A DNA stretch of 64,000 nucleotides from JANQPA01 sp964548175 (GTDB lineage: Bacteria; Bacteroidota; Bacteroidia; Chitinophagales; Saprospiraceae): assembly GCA_964548175.1 (NCBI GenBank), contig CAZJQS010000016.1:26125-90124 (forward strand). The letters run 5' to 3'. This document shows positions 53,701 to 62,040 of the stretch, one piece after another. Each line of letters begins with the position of its first letter. Position 1 is the stretch's first letter. The translations under genes were made by a program, and so were the position numbers. The notes beneath the pieces were generated by a model that saw only the letters and a list, made by a program, of their open reading frames with translations, did no database searches and was not told where the DNA came from.

Positions 53701-54939
53701 ATGAATCAAAGAAAAATTATGGTCAATCCTCCCCGGATACAACAACGGATCAAAGAACTTGGCCAGATCGGCGCCCTTCCTGAAGGCGGCGTTTGTCGCC
53801 TGGCGCTGACCGATGAAGACAAGGCAGCCCGAGATTGGCTGAAAGACCAAATGCAAGCCCTGGGGCTGGATATAATCGTCGATGAACTGGGTAACATGTT
53901 CGGCATTCGGGCAGGCCGGCTAGATGTGCCGCCTGTGATGGTCGGCTCTCACCTGGATACGGTCGGCACAGGAGGCCTCTACGACGGCAGTCTGGGCGTC
54001 ATTGCCGGCCTGGAGATCGCTGAGGTATTGAATGAAAATAACATCCAGACCGAAAAACCCTTCGCCGTTGCCAACTTTACGAACGAAGAAGGGGTCCGTT
54101 TTACGCCCGATATGATGGGCAGTCTGGGTTTCAGTAAAATAAAGGATGCCCGATCGCTGCTGGACGCCACTGCGGTCGACGGCTCGGGAGCTACTGTGGA
54201 AAGTGAATTATCGCGTATCGGCTATCGGGGCGATGCGCCCTGCGGTTCCTTTCCGGTGGATAGTTTCCTGGAATTGCACATTGAACAAGGTCCTCTTCTG
54301 GAACAAGAAAAGCTCCATGTCGGCGCCGTGGAAATGGTGCAGGGTATTAACTGGACCGAGTATATGCTTCATGGAGTAGCCAATCATGCGGGCACCACCC
54401 CTATGCATTTACGTAAGGACGCCGGCTATGCAGCCGCTTCGATCGGCCATTTTGTCCGCAAACTCACCTTCAGCATCGCCGGTAACCAGGTAGGAACCGT
54501 AGGGCTTATAGAATTGTATCCCAACCTGATCAACGTAATGGCAGAAAAAGCCAGGGTGATCGTCGACCTGCGCAATACGGATGCCGATACCCTGGAAGAA
54601 GCCCAAACAGAACTGGACGCCTTCGTCGCAGAAATGGCCAACTCAGAAGGATTACACTTCGAAAAAAAAGTGCTCGTCCGCTTTCCCCCTGTCCATTTTG
54701 ACCCGGATATGGTGGATCTAATCGAAGCGAAAGCCAAAGCGTTGAATTTTTCGACCCGCCGCATGCCCAGCGGGGCCGGTCATGACGCCCAGATGATGGC
54801 GGCGGTGTGTCCGACTGCTATGGTTTTTGTGCCTAGCGTGGGAGGGATCAGCCACAATGTGAAGGAATATACGAAAATGGAGGACGTGGAAAGGGGGGTG
54901 GAAGTAATGCTGGGAGTGGTGATGGAAAAATTAAAATAA
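53701..54939 (+). CDS. M20 family amidohydrolase (N-carbamoyl-amino-acid hydrolase / allantoate amidohydrolase type)
   Basis: 412 residues, normal length. Metal ligands are visible in GSHLDTVGTGG (His84), YDGSLGVIAGLE (Asp), FTNEEGVRF (Glu pair) and the C-terminal SVGGISHNVKEY (His); HIEQGPLLE and VANHAGTTPM belong to the dimerisation domain. These enzymes release carbamoyl or ureido groups from amino acids or allantoate. With the neighbouring phosphonate-like genes a role in nitrogen release is possible but not shown. The start codon lies within the tail of the acetyltransferase relic. Confidence 0.9.
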   Translation: MNQRKIMVNPPRIQQRIKELGQIGALPEGGVCRLALTDEDKAARDWLKDQMQALGLDIIVDELGNMFGIRAGRLDVPPVMVGSHLDTVGTGGLYDGSLGVIAGLEIAEVLNENNIQTEKPFAVANFTNEEGVRFTPDMMGSLGFSKIKDARSLLDATAVDGSGATVESELSRIGYRGDAPCGSFPVDSFLELHIEQGPLLEQEKLHVGAVEMVQGINWTEYMLHGVANHAGTTPMHLRKDAGYAAASIGHFVRKLTFSIAGNQVGTVGLIELYPNLINVMAEKARVIVDLRNTDADTLEEAQTELDAFVAEMANSEGLHFEKKVLVRFPPVHFDPDMVDLIEAKAKALNFSTRRMPSGAGHDAQMMAAVCPTAMVFVPSVGGISHNVKEYTKMEDVERGVEVMLGVVMEKLK

Positions 54940-54950
54940 TTTCAAAAAAA

Positions 54951-55090
54951 ATCCCCACAACTTCTCCACAACATTTCCCGCTTTTCAACAACCTTTTCCG
55001 GACTTATCCACACATTAAAGCTACTTTAAATGTTAAAATAACATTCCGCTGTTTACAACTTAACCCATATTAAATTTTAAAATTTGTACA
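54951..55090. promoter_or_regulatory. DnaA-box cluster with adjacent AT-rich DNA (replication-origin candidate)
   Basis: On the + strand TTATCCACA at 55004-55012 is a perfect DnaA box; TTCTCCACA at 54962 has one mismatch, TTTTCAACA at 54982 two and ATCCCCACA at 54951 three. Box starts are 11, 20 and 22 bp apart, close to whole helical turns, all on the same strand. They are followed by an AT-rich stretch (about 55018-55090, TTTAAATGTTAAAATAAC...AAATTTTAAAATTTG) that could be the unwinding element. dnaA itself is not in the window. It is a 911-base gene-free interval. Confidence 0.4.
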
Positions 55091-55206
55091 CATAGCCAAA
55101 CTGATGCATATTTGTATTGCGCACTTGATAGAACATACGGGAATCTAACAGGTGCATTTCAATCAGGCAACTGATTGAAAAACCCGGACCAAGATGAAGA
55201 TCGAGG

Positions 55207-55282
55207 TCTTCCCGTGAGGCAAGAGATTACTTGCGGCTCGATCCGTCGGGCTGCGGGTATCATCTCCACCCGAACGGGATCA
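55207..55282 (+). repeat. Structured module, copy 1
   Basis: Three stacked stems: TCCC/GGGA (55210-55213 with 55276-55279), GAGAT/ATCTC (55223-55227 with 55262-55266) and a 13-bp stem, 55229-55241 with 55246-55258, closed by a TCCG loop. The primary sequence CCCGTG, AGAGATTRCTTGCGGC and GGTAWCATCTCC is shared with copy 2 at 55656. Confidence 0.6.
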
Positions 55283-55655
55283 TCGGTTGACACGCAAGTG
55301 TTGTCACATTTTGTTCTTTGAACTTTGGTAACTGAAATCGGCCCGTTTTTTCGCAAGCCTACCCAGGCTGCAAAAATTATTCTGCCGGTGAATTTCCTGA
55401 CAGGCTGTTGGATGAAGAGGTGTGCAGCTATATCCTACAGTCCCGGTCGGCTTAGTGGTCAGACTAACAGCCTGAGTTCGACAAAATCTTCTGCTGCCCT
55501 GCAACCCAGTGTCGAATTTGTCAATTGAACTATTCCGGTATCCATGCGATCCGGAACATTCAAACACCAACACGGAACATTGCTGATGCACAGATTACCC
55601 TGTCAAAGGGCAAAAGAGTTGATCTAACCGAAATGAACTCAAACGGATTCACGGT

Positions 55656-55731
55656 TCATCCCGTGCGGCGAGAGATTGCTTGCGGCCTGACTCGTCAGCC
55701 GCAGGTAACATCTCCGCCCAAAAAGGGACGA
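55656..55731 (+). repeat. Structured module, copy 2
   Basis: Stems TCATCCC/GGGACGA (55656-55662 with 55725-55731), GGCGaGAGAT/ATCTCCGCC, and 55678-55690 with 55695-55706 closed by CTCG. Where copy 1 has CTCGA/TCGGG in the inner stem, copy 2 has CTGA/TCAG, so pairing is kept although bases differ. The 3' strand of the outer stem is also part of the following terminator, so the two structures exclude each other. Confidence 0.6.
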
Positions 55732-55763
55732 TCCTCTTCATGAGGATTGCCCCTTTTCTTTTT
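55721..55763 (+). terminator. Terminator of the candidate RNA
   Basis: AAAAGGGACGATCCTC (55721-55736) pairs with GAGGATTGCCCCTTTT (55742-55757) with one mismatch and one wobble around a TTCAT loop, followed by CTTTTTC. It ends about 90 bases before the stop of the converging T9SS gene. Confidence 0.75.
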
Positions 55764-55850
55764 CTTGACTCCTGTTCCCTAATCGCTAGAAGATAAAAAA
55801 AAGATACTCCGCATACCTCAATACCAATTATGGACAAGCCTTTTATCTTA

Positions 55851-57311
55851 TCACCACTTCACCAACCTTACTATCCCTGTTGGATAACCATCCACCATCA
55901 AGCTTGCTAGATAAGCTCCTGCCTGCAATCCTTCAACTGCAACGCTCACCTGCTGTTTCCCGGCCGGCCGATCGCCAAGGTCAAAGGTGGATTGCAACTG
56001 TCCGAGAACATTATAAATCTCCAGCTTGACGAAGGCTGCTTTTTGCAGCTCCCATTCCAGGAACAGTTGCTCCTCAACGGGATTGGGATAGAGGAGGAAA
56101 GAGCTGGTCGCCACCCCTTTTTCTGATACACTCGTCGACAATGAATTCGCGCAGCTGAGAATACCAATATCCGGATTTTCGTTATTGGTAAAGCCGATGT
56201 TAATGCCGGAACTAAGGGCCGGGCTGCGTTGATCCACGAAGAAATAGCCGGAAGCATCTTTAATGAGCAAAGGATCCTGGCTGCGGTCGAATTTCGTAAA
56301 AAAAGGCGAAGAGCCAGTATCCCTTTTAATATTGCCGTAAAGATTATGCCTGCTGTTCACTTCTACTGCTTTTTTATCGGGATCATCAAAATATACGTCA
56401 GCATTGGCGTTGTCCCAGAAGATGGAGTTGTTGACCTGCACATGCAGCAGTGAATCAGACGCCGGCTGATAGCTGAAGCCATAACCGGAAGCCTGGGTTC
56501 CTGCATCATTTTCGGCATAGTCATTCAGCGCGATCAGGGAATGCAGGATCTTGCAGTTGGTCCAGTTGGCGTGCTGCAAAACCCGTACACCGGTGCCCTT
56601 ATTCTCTGCTATGGTCGTATTGATCATGATGAAATCGGACAGGAGGGTGTTTTCCCCTTCTTCAAAACGAACGATGGCGGAAAACCGACTGGCTTCGTTT
56701 TCGATCAACGTGCAATTAGCCAGCATCAATTGGGCTTTAGGCATGTAACTGATGAAGCTGATCGCGCCTTTGGTGGCATTGGTAAGCGTTAGCCCGTCCA
56801 GGATGAGCGAGGCAGAATTTTCTGAAGCGATGAGGAATTCGAAGATGGCGCCTTTTTTACCCCCATTCAGAATAGTCGGGTATTTGCAGTGGTCCTGTTC
56901 GGTAAAATCGGCATTCCAGCCTCCCTGGATCATGATTCGGGGAGCAGTGCTGAAAGTTTCATAATTATAGTTGAGCGGGTATTCTCCTTCAGGTATACGG
57001 ATCACCGATCCCCTGGGAGCGCTTCGGATGAAATCTTCCAGAGAAGTGTCGCCGGTGTAATAAAGAATATTCGGCTGTTCCGGTCGTTGAGGATGTGCCC
57101 CGAGAAAGTACTCAAAGACATTGCAGATGCCGTTTCCGTCAGGGTCATCCCAGGCGTCGCTGGGGTCGTCTATGTTCAGGTCGCGATGATATTCCCAGCC
57201 GTTGGGCATGGCGTCCTGGTCGGAATCCCAGGAATCAAGCTGGGAAAAGAGAGTGAATGGGGCGAAAAGAAAAACGCCTGCAATCAGAGAGGCGCCGGAA
57301 TAAACTTTCAT
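55851..57311 (-). CDS. Secreted beta-helix protein with T9SS sorting domain
   Basis: 486 residues. A signal peptide (MKVYSGASLIAGVFLFAPFTLFSQ), an N-terminal calcium-repeat-like segment (SWDSDQDAMPNGWEY, DPDGNGICNVFEY), then a right-handed parallel beta-helix (about 90-385; IRIPEGEYPL, IMIQGGWNADF, LMLANCTLIENEASRF, NNSIFWDNANADVYF) as in pectate-lyase-like and choice-of-anchor proteins. The last ~80 residues (FLLYPNPVEEQLFLEW, LEIYNVLGQL, GLQAGAYLASLMVDG) are a T9SS sorting domain. Catalytic residues are not evident; polysaccharide binding or cleavage is possible. Single gene. Confidence 0.85.
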   Translation of the reverse strand: MKVYSGASLIAGVFLFAPFTLFSQLDSWDSDQDAMPNGWEYHRDLNIDDPSDAWDDPDGNGICNVFEYFLGAHPQRPEQPNILYYTGDTSLEDFIRSAPRGSVIRIPEGEYPLNYNYETFSTAPRIMIQGGWNADFTEQDHCKYPTILNGGKKGAIFEFLIASENSASLILDGLTLTNATKGAISFISYMPKAQLMLANCTLIENEASRFSAIVRFEEGENTLLSDFIMINTTIAENKGTGVRVLQHANWTNCKILHSLIALNDYAENDAGTQASGYGFSYQPASDSLLHVQVNNSIFWDNANADVYFDDPDKKAVEVNSRHNLYGNIKRDTGSSPFFTKFDRSQDPLLIKDASGYFFVDQRSPALSSGINIGFTNNENPDIGILSCANSLSTSVSEKGVATSSFLLYPNPVEEQLFLEWELQKAAFVKLEIYNVLGQLQSTFDLGDRPAGKQQVSVAVEGLQAGAYLASLMVDGYPTGIVRLVKW

Positions 57312-57480
57312 GTTTTCTTTTTTTGACGCTGATGGACACTGGACTTGTTTCCAGCCGACCTGAAAATTGAAGCGATAAAAATAAGAAATAGCCGGTGGGA
57401 TTTTTTTAGCGTCTCAAAGCGTAACAAAAACTTAATACAGATTTATCGCTCGAACCTTTATTTTTGAGAAAAAAAGAAAA

Positions 57481-57717
57481 ATGGGAATTTATGAGATGAT
57501 CGGCTGGCTGGGCGCCCTGCTCTTTATCTTTGCTTATTTCTTCCTGGTATTGGGTTGGTTATCATCCGAAAGAGGCCCCTATCATTTGATGAACGCCTTG
57601 GGCGGAATCTGCCTGGTCATCAATGCTGTTAACTTATCGGATATGCCGACCCTTGTCGTCAATGCGGTTTGGGGAGTTATCGCTCTGTATGCCCTTGTGA
57701 AGATACTCAAACGCTAG
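57481..57717 (+). CDS. Small three-helix membrane protein, CBU_0592-like
   Basis: 78 residues with three hydrophobic stretches (about 6-27, 36-52 and 57-74). IGWLGALLFIFAYFFLVLGWL...YHLMNALGGICLVINAVN is the usual CBU_0592 domain pattern, a small family of unknown role. Its stop codon overlaps the stop of the converging TetR gene by four bases (CTAG, 57714-57717). Confidence 0.72.
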   Translation: MGIYEMIGWLGALLFIFAYFFLVLGWLSSERGPYHLMNALGGICLVINAVNLSDMPTLVVNAVWGVIALYALVKILKR

Positions 57718-58388
57718 ACCTTTACCTCTACACTAAGCATGCCGATCGCAAGACGGCGGTAAGTATCCAGTCGCTTTTTGAATTCCTCCTTATCGTCCAC
57801 CAGCCCGAGGTAATAATATGCTCCGTCAACCAGGGCAAAAATATTGACGGACAGTTCCCGCGTATTTTCATAATGCAGTACTCCATTTTCCACTGCTTCA
57901 TCCAGGGCATCCTGCAGGGCAGCGTGCAATTGATCGTGCAGCTTTTTAAAGCTTTCCTTAAACTTTTCATTTCGGTAGATCTGTGCATAGCAACTATAGA
58001 ATACCCCATCGTCAAACAGCCGGTTCCATTTTCGGGAAAATAAATTCTCGATTATTTGGATCAGCTTTTCTCTGGTATCCACAATAGGACTATTAACCTT
58101 GTAGATCTGAAGATACCGCTCAAGGATGAAATCATTCAAGGCAAGAAGCAATTCCTCACGGGTCTTAAAGTAGTGCATTACTAGGCTGGGATTGATCTTT
58201 GCCTGATCCGCCACCTTAGCAATTGAAGTATTCTCCAACCCTTCTTTTTTGGCTACGACATAGAAGGCCTTAATGATCTCTGACTTTCGTTGTTCGCGTA
58301 TGCTTTTCTTAGGCACTGTTGTTATGTTTTCGAACAAAATTAGTTTCAAGGCGTCGTGCAGGATCATTTCACACAACCCTATAGTCAA
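57714..58388 (-). CDS. TetR family transcriptional regulator
   Basis: 224 residues from the ATG at 58388; the ATG at 58367 or a GTG just before PKKSIREQ would give a more usual length. The DNA-binding domain is clear: REQRKSEIIKAFYVVAKKEGLENTSIAKVADQAKINPSLVMHYFKTREELLLAL. The C-terminal ligand domain is helical with DGVFYSCYAQIYRNEKFKESF. It is divergent from susC, and the 333 bases between them contain two good TetR-type palindromes, so it probably represses itself and the SusCD locus until a small ligand binds. Confidence 0.88.
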   Translation of the reverse strand: MTIGLCEMILHDALKLILFENITTVPKKSIREQRKSEIIKAFYVVAKKEGLENTSIAKVADQAKINPSLVMHYFKTREELLLALNDFILERYLQIYKVNSPIVDTREKLIQIIENLFSRKWNRLFDDGVFYSCYAQIYRNEKFKESFKKLHDQLHAALQDALDEAVENGVLHYENTRELSVNIFALVDGAYYYLGLVDDKEEFKKRLDTYRRLAIGMLSVEVKV

Positions 58389-58510
58389 TAATTTTCATTT
58401 CTGTAAAATACAAAATAAAATCGAACCCTGCCTATCCTATCCGTCGTCCACCTCTTCCGGCCTGCGCCATGCAAGCTGTTAACTTTCACGGACAAATTTG
58501 AAAAAATTAG

Positions 58511-58526
58511 TTGAATAATCAGTCAA
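58511..58526. promoter_or_regulatory. Imperfect third TetR-site candidate
   Basis: TTGAATAATCAGTCAA keeps the outer TTGA/TCAA of the two sites at 58602 and 58649 but has a broken inner half. It is the nearest of the three to the TetR start (123 bases). Confidence 0.3.
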
Positions 58527-58601
58527 AAAATTCACAAAAAGTCAACGCCTTTTTTGATGGTTAAACACTGATGACCGTTTGTAAAATATACATTAATAAT
58601 T

Positions 58602-58619
58602 ATTGAATGACTATTCAAT
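58602..58619. promoter_or_regulatory. TetR operator candidate 1
   Basis: ATTGAAT-GACT-ATTCAAT, a perfect palindrome with 7-base arms. TGAATGNNNATTCA-like sites are typical of TetR regulators of acyl compounds. It lies 103 bases before susC. Confidence 0.65.
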
Positions 58620-58648
58620 TTTTTTACATAAACTTAATAGAAACTTAA

Positions 58649-58664
58649 TTGAATGCTTATTCAA
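58649..58664. promoter_or_regulatory. TetR operator candidate 2
   Basis: TTGAAT-GCTT-ATTCAA, the same palindrome as at 58602 with a different spacer, centred 46 bp away (about 4.4 turns). It lies 58 bases before the susC start, where it could block RNA polymerase. The rest of the 58389-58721 gap is AT-rich without a gene. Confidence 0.65.
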
Positions 58665-58721
58665 AATATAGGCTAAAGAGCGAACTTAGCTTCCAATAGT
58701 TTTTAACAAAATTCATTAATA

Positions 58722-61700
58722 ATGAAAACCTCCAAATCACTCACTATCAGAGCTTTGTCGGTTCGGAATTTAGTACTGACCGCGGCTTTTCTGTTTATGG
58801 GAGCGTTTAATCTGAGCGCTCAATCCACTACTGTTTCCATTTCCGGTACGGTAATGGACAGTGAAGAGAACATGCCGCTCCCTGGTGTTACCGTAATGGT
58901 AAAGGGAACGACTACGGGCACCGTTACGGACATCGACGGGATTTATACCATCGAGGCTCCGGTTGACGGGATCCTGGTTTTTTCTTACGTTGGTATGACC
59001 TCGGAAGAAGTCAGTATTAACGGCAGAACGACCATCGACCTGAACATGAAACCGGACGCCGTCGGCCTCTCAGAAGTCGTCGTCGTAGGTTATGGAACGC
59101 AAAAAAAAGAAAACCTTTCGGGCGCCGTTGACGCCATTGACGTACAGCAACTGGAGAGCCGCCCGATCATGAACCTGGCGCAGGGTCTTCAGGGATTGGC
59201 GCCGAACCTGAACATCGGTTTTAACAGCGGTGCTCCTGGCCAGGCCGCTACCTTCAACATCCGCGGTTTTACCTCTATTAACGGCGGTGAGCCGCTGATC
59301 CTGGTGGACAACGTACCGGTGGATCCGATCGAGCTGAACCGCATCGCTCCTCAGGATGTTGCTAAGATCTCTGTGATCAAGGATGCTTCTGCTGCAGCCA
59401 TCTACGGAGCAAGGGCTTCCTTCGGCGTAGTGCTGATCACTACCAAAGACGGCACCCAGGAAGGCGCCCAGGTGACTTACAGCAACAACCTGTCCCTGAG
59501 CAGCCCGACCGTTATTTCCAATAGGGTGACTGACCCCTACATCTACCTGAGAATTAAAGAGATCTCTTCTGACAATACGCCCTGGGACAACCAGAACTTT
59601 AGTGATGAAACCTACCAGTGGGCCAGGGAACGTTCCGACAATCCCGCTAGTTCTCCTGCAGTGAGAGAAAACCCCAACAGCCCCGGGCTTTGGGAATACA
59701 TGGGTAATCAGGACTGGACCGAGCACTTCCTGGCGGATAATTCCTTTTCCCAGGATCACAACCTGAGCATCAGCGGTCGCTCGAAAAATGCCAATTACTA
59801 TCTTGCAGGTGGTTACAACCGCTTCAACGGGGCGCTACGGCTGGCTGATGATTACTTCGACCGCTACTCTGTCAGGGGTAAGATCAACTTCGATGTAAAC
59901 GACTGGCTGACGATCGGCAACAACACCTTCTTGTCTTCTACCCTGAGAGAAAGACCGAGCTACTACTCCATGTTTGACATTCTTAACCTGGACCCCGTTG
60001 GCCATGACATGAACCCTGACGGTACCTGGGCCAATACGGACGTAGGTTTCGAAGCTGCTCAGCTGACTGACGGCGGCCTTTCCGAGACCAGCTACAACAG
60101 CTTCCAGTCTACTTTCTCGGCCGAATTGAGGCTAATTCCTGATGCCTTTAAGGTAAACACAGAATTTACTATAAGGAGAGGAACGACGAACTGGGATTGG
60201 TACCAAACAAGGTATCTGATCGGCTACGGCCCGAATGATGTTCGCGAGCAAGGCGACAACAGAGCTTACCGGGACGTCACTTTCGACCGTTACGACGTAT
60301 TTAACATATATGGAACCTTCAACCAGCAGGTCGGCGCCGATCACAACATCACGGTTATCGGTGGTTTCAACCAGGAGTTCTTCCGCACGGAGAGATTCTG
60401 GGCGGATCGCTTCGACATAATCTCTGCTTCACTTCCGACCATTGCGCTGGCTACCGGTGAAGACGAGGTTGGTGAATTCATTGAAGACTGGGCGATCCGT
60501 GGTGTTTTCGGCCGGATCAACTACATTTTCCGGGACAAGTATATCGTGGAATTCAACGGCCGTTATGACGGTTCTTCTCGTTTTCCTTCCGACAATCGCT
60601 TTGGTTTCTTCCCATCAGCTTCAGCTGCTTGGCGTGTGGATAAGGAATCCTTTTTCGATATTGACAAGATCAGCCATCTGAAGTTGCGCGCTTCTTACGG
60701 TGCTCTGGGTAACCAGTCAGTAGGCGCCTACGGCTATATTCCATCCATGTCTGCCGCTCAGGGCCGTTACATCATCGGCGGAGAAATTCCTCAGCGCATC
60801 ACTCCTCCCGCCCTGGTTTCTTCTAACTACTCCTGGGAGGACGTTTCTACTCTGAACTTTGGTATTGACCTGGGTTTGTTTGAAGACCGCTTCTCCATCA
60901 ACTTTGACATCTTCCAGCGTAACACACAAGGGATGTTGACTTTAGGTAAAGACTTGCCGGACGTACTGGGCGCCTCCGAACCCCAGGAAAATGCAGCCGA
61001 CCTGGAAACCAAAGGATGGGACTTGTCTTTAGAATACCGCAATTCTGTAGAGGTGCTTGGCAAGCCAATGAGCTTCAACATCCGGGGTATCTTGTCTGAC
61101 AGCCGTTCTTTCATCACGCGTTTTGACAACCCGGACAACCGCCTGACACAGTTTTATGAAGGTATGGAGCTGGGCGAGATATGGGGTCTGGAAAGCAATG
61201 GATTGTTCCAAAGCCAGGATGAGATCGATGCTTTAGATCAGACGGCTATTATTCCGTGGGGTGCACTTTCTATCGTTCCCGGCTGGCCCAAATATGTAGA
61301 CCAGAACGGCGACGGTGTGATCAACAAAGGAGCTTTGACCGTTGACAACCCAGGGGACCTTAAAGTCATCGGTAACTTTATGCCGAGGCTCCAGTTCGGT
61401 CTGAACATGTCCTTCAACTGGAACGGCTTTGACTTCAGCGCCTTCTTCCAGGGTATTGCTGACAGGGACTACTACCCTGTGGATTATCTGTACTGGAGCT
61501 TCTATCAGCAGCCTTACGAAGGCGGACAGGTGCACACTTTAGATTTCTACAAAGCACAGGCCGATTCTCCTCAGCAAAGAGCAAAGCACTCTCAGGCTTA
61601 TTTAAATATGGGCTTAGCGGATCAGAACCTGGATGCACCGTTTCCCCACCTACAGGCTTGGTTGGCTGACCGTAACCTGGGCGAGCGCATCGATCAGTCT

Positions 61701-62012
61701 CAAGGCTTAGCCATCCCGCAAACTGCACACCTCTTAGACGCTTCTTACCTGCGCGTAAAGAACCTGACTATTGGCTATACGCTTCCTGCTTCATTAACCG
61801 AAAGGATCAACATTGCCAGATTCAGAGTCTTCATTACCGGTGAAAACCTGGCGGAATGGTCAGGCGTAAGCGAATTCTACGATCCTGAAGCCATTACCGA
61901 TGCTGTAAGCGCCAGATTCAACCCTGCCGTAGGCGCAGGTCGCGGAGCAGGCTCCGGTTTCGCCTATCCATTCCAGCGTCGTTATGCGGTGGGTGTGAAC
62001 ATCACTTTCTAA
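58722..62012 (+). CDS. susC: SusC/RagA family TonB-linked outer-membrane protein
   Basis: 1096 residues. Signal peptide (to about 34), carboxypeptidase-regulatory domain (38-115; GTVMDSEENMPLPGVTVMVKGT, DGIYTIEAP, FSYVGM), TonB-box region LSEVVVVGYGTQKK, plug with RGFTSINGGEPLILVDNVP and KDASAAAIYGARASFGVVLITTK, then a long barrel ending in YAVGVNITF. It forms the channel of a SusCD pump that imports oligomeric substrate with TonB energy. SusD follows after 28 bases. The substrate cannot be read; no glycoside hydrolase or peptidase is linked within the window. Confidence 0.96.
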   Translation: MKTSKSLTIRALSVRNLVLTAAFLFMGAFNLSAQSTTVSISGTVMDSEENMPLPGVTVMVKGTTTGTVTDIDGIYTIEAPVDGILVFSYVGMTSEEVSINGRTTIDLNMKPDAVGLSEVVVVGYGTQKKENLSGAVDAIDVQQLESRPIMNLAQGLQGLAPNLNIGFNSGAPGQAATFNIRGFTSINGGEPLILVDNVPVDPIELNRIAPQDVAKISVIKDASAAAIYGARASFGVVLITTKDGTQEGAQVTYSNNLSLSSPTVISNRVTDPYIYLRIKEISSDNTPWDNQNFSDETYQWARERSDNPASSPAVRENPNSPGLWEYMGNQDWTEHFLADNSFSQDHNLSISGRSKNANYYLAGGYNRFNGALRLADDYFDRYSVRGKINFDVNDWLTIGNNTFLSSTLRERPSYYSMFDILNLDPVGHDMNPDGTWANTDVGFEAAQLTDGGLSETSYNSFQSTFSAELRLIPDAFKVNTEFTIRRGTTNWDWYQTRYLIGYGPNDVREQGDNRAYRDVTFDRYDVFNIYGTFNQQVGADHNITVIGGFNQEFFRTERFWADRFDIISASLPTIALATGEDEVGEFIEDWAIRGVFGRINYIFRDKYIVEFNGRYDGSSRFPSDNRFGFFPSASAAWRVDKESFFDIDKISHLKLRASYGALGNQSVGAYGYIPSMSAAQGRYIIGGEIPQRITPPALVSSNYSWEDVSTLNFGIDLGLFEDRFSINFDIFQRNTQGMLTLGKDLPDVLGASEPQENAADLETKGWDLSLEYRNSVEVLGKPMSFNIRGILSDSRSFITRFDNPDNRLTQFYEGMELGEIWGLESNGLFQSQDEIDALDQTAIIPWGALSIVPGWPKYVDQNGDGVINKGALTVDNPGDLKVIGNFMPRLQFGLNMSFNWNGFDFSAFFQGIADRDYYPVDYLYWSFYQQPYEGGQVHTLDFYKAQADSPQQRAKHSQAYLNMGLADQNLDAPFPHLQAWLADRNLGERIDQSQGLAIPQTAHLLDASYLRVKNLTIGYTLPASLTERINIARFRVFITGENLAEWSGVSEFYDPEAITDAVSARFNPAVGAGRGAGSGFAYPFQRRYAVGVNITF

Positions 62013-62040
62013 TCTTAAACAAACGAGAAACTTATTTATC

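Larger units (their letters stand above)
55100..55765 (+). ncRNA. Candidate large structured RNA
   Basis: Gene-free interval with several strong hairpins: a perfect 10-bp stem with a GCAA tetraloop (55157-55180), the related three-stem modules at 55207-55282 and 55656-55731, a GCAA-capped stem (55288-55306), AGCCT/AGGCT (55344-55360), a long-range CAGGCTGTT/AACAGCCTG pairing near 55400/55470, and a final hairpin with U-run. Two GNRA loops and compensatory changes between the modules support RNA rather than DNA function. Transcription direction is taken from the terminator. It does not match RNase P, tmRNA, SRP RNA or a riboswitch class that I know. Confidence 0.45.

Noticed and set aside
55304..55591. 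Open frame of 95 codons on the - strand in the non-coding interval
   Set aside because: Unnatural composition, no start context, and it overlaps the hairpins of the candidate RNA.
55656..55763. Riboswitch with terminator/antiterminator
   Set aside because: Copy 2 and the terminator do share a strand, but no + strand gene follows, only a converging gene. So gene control by attenuation has no target here.
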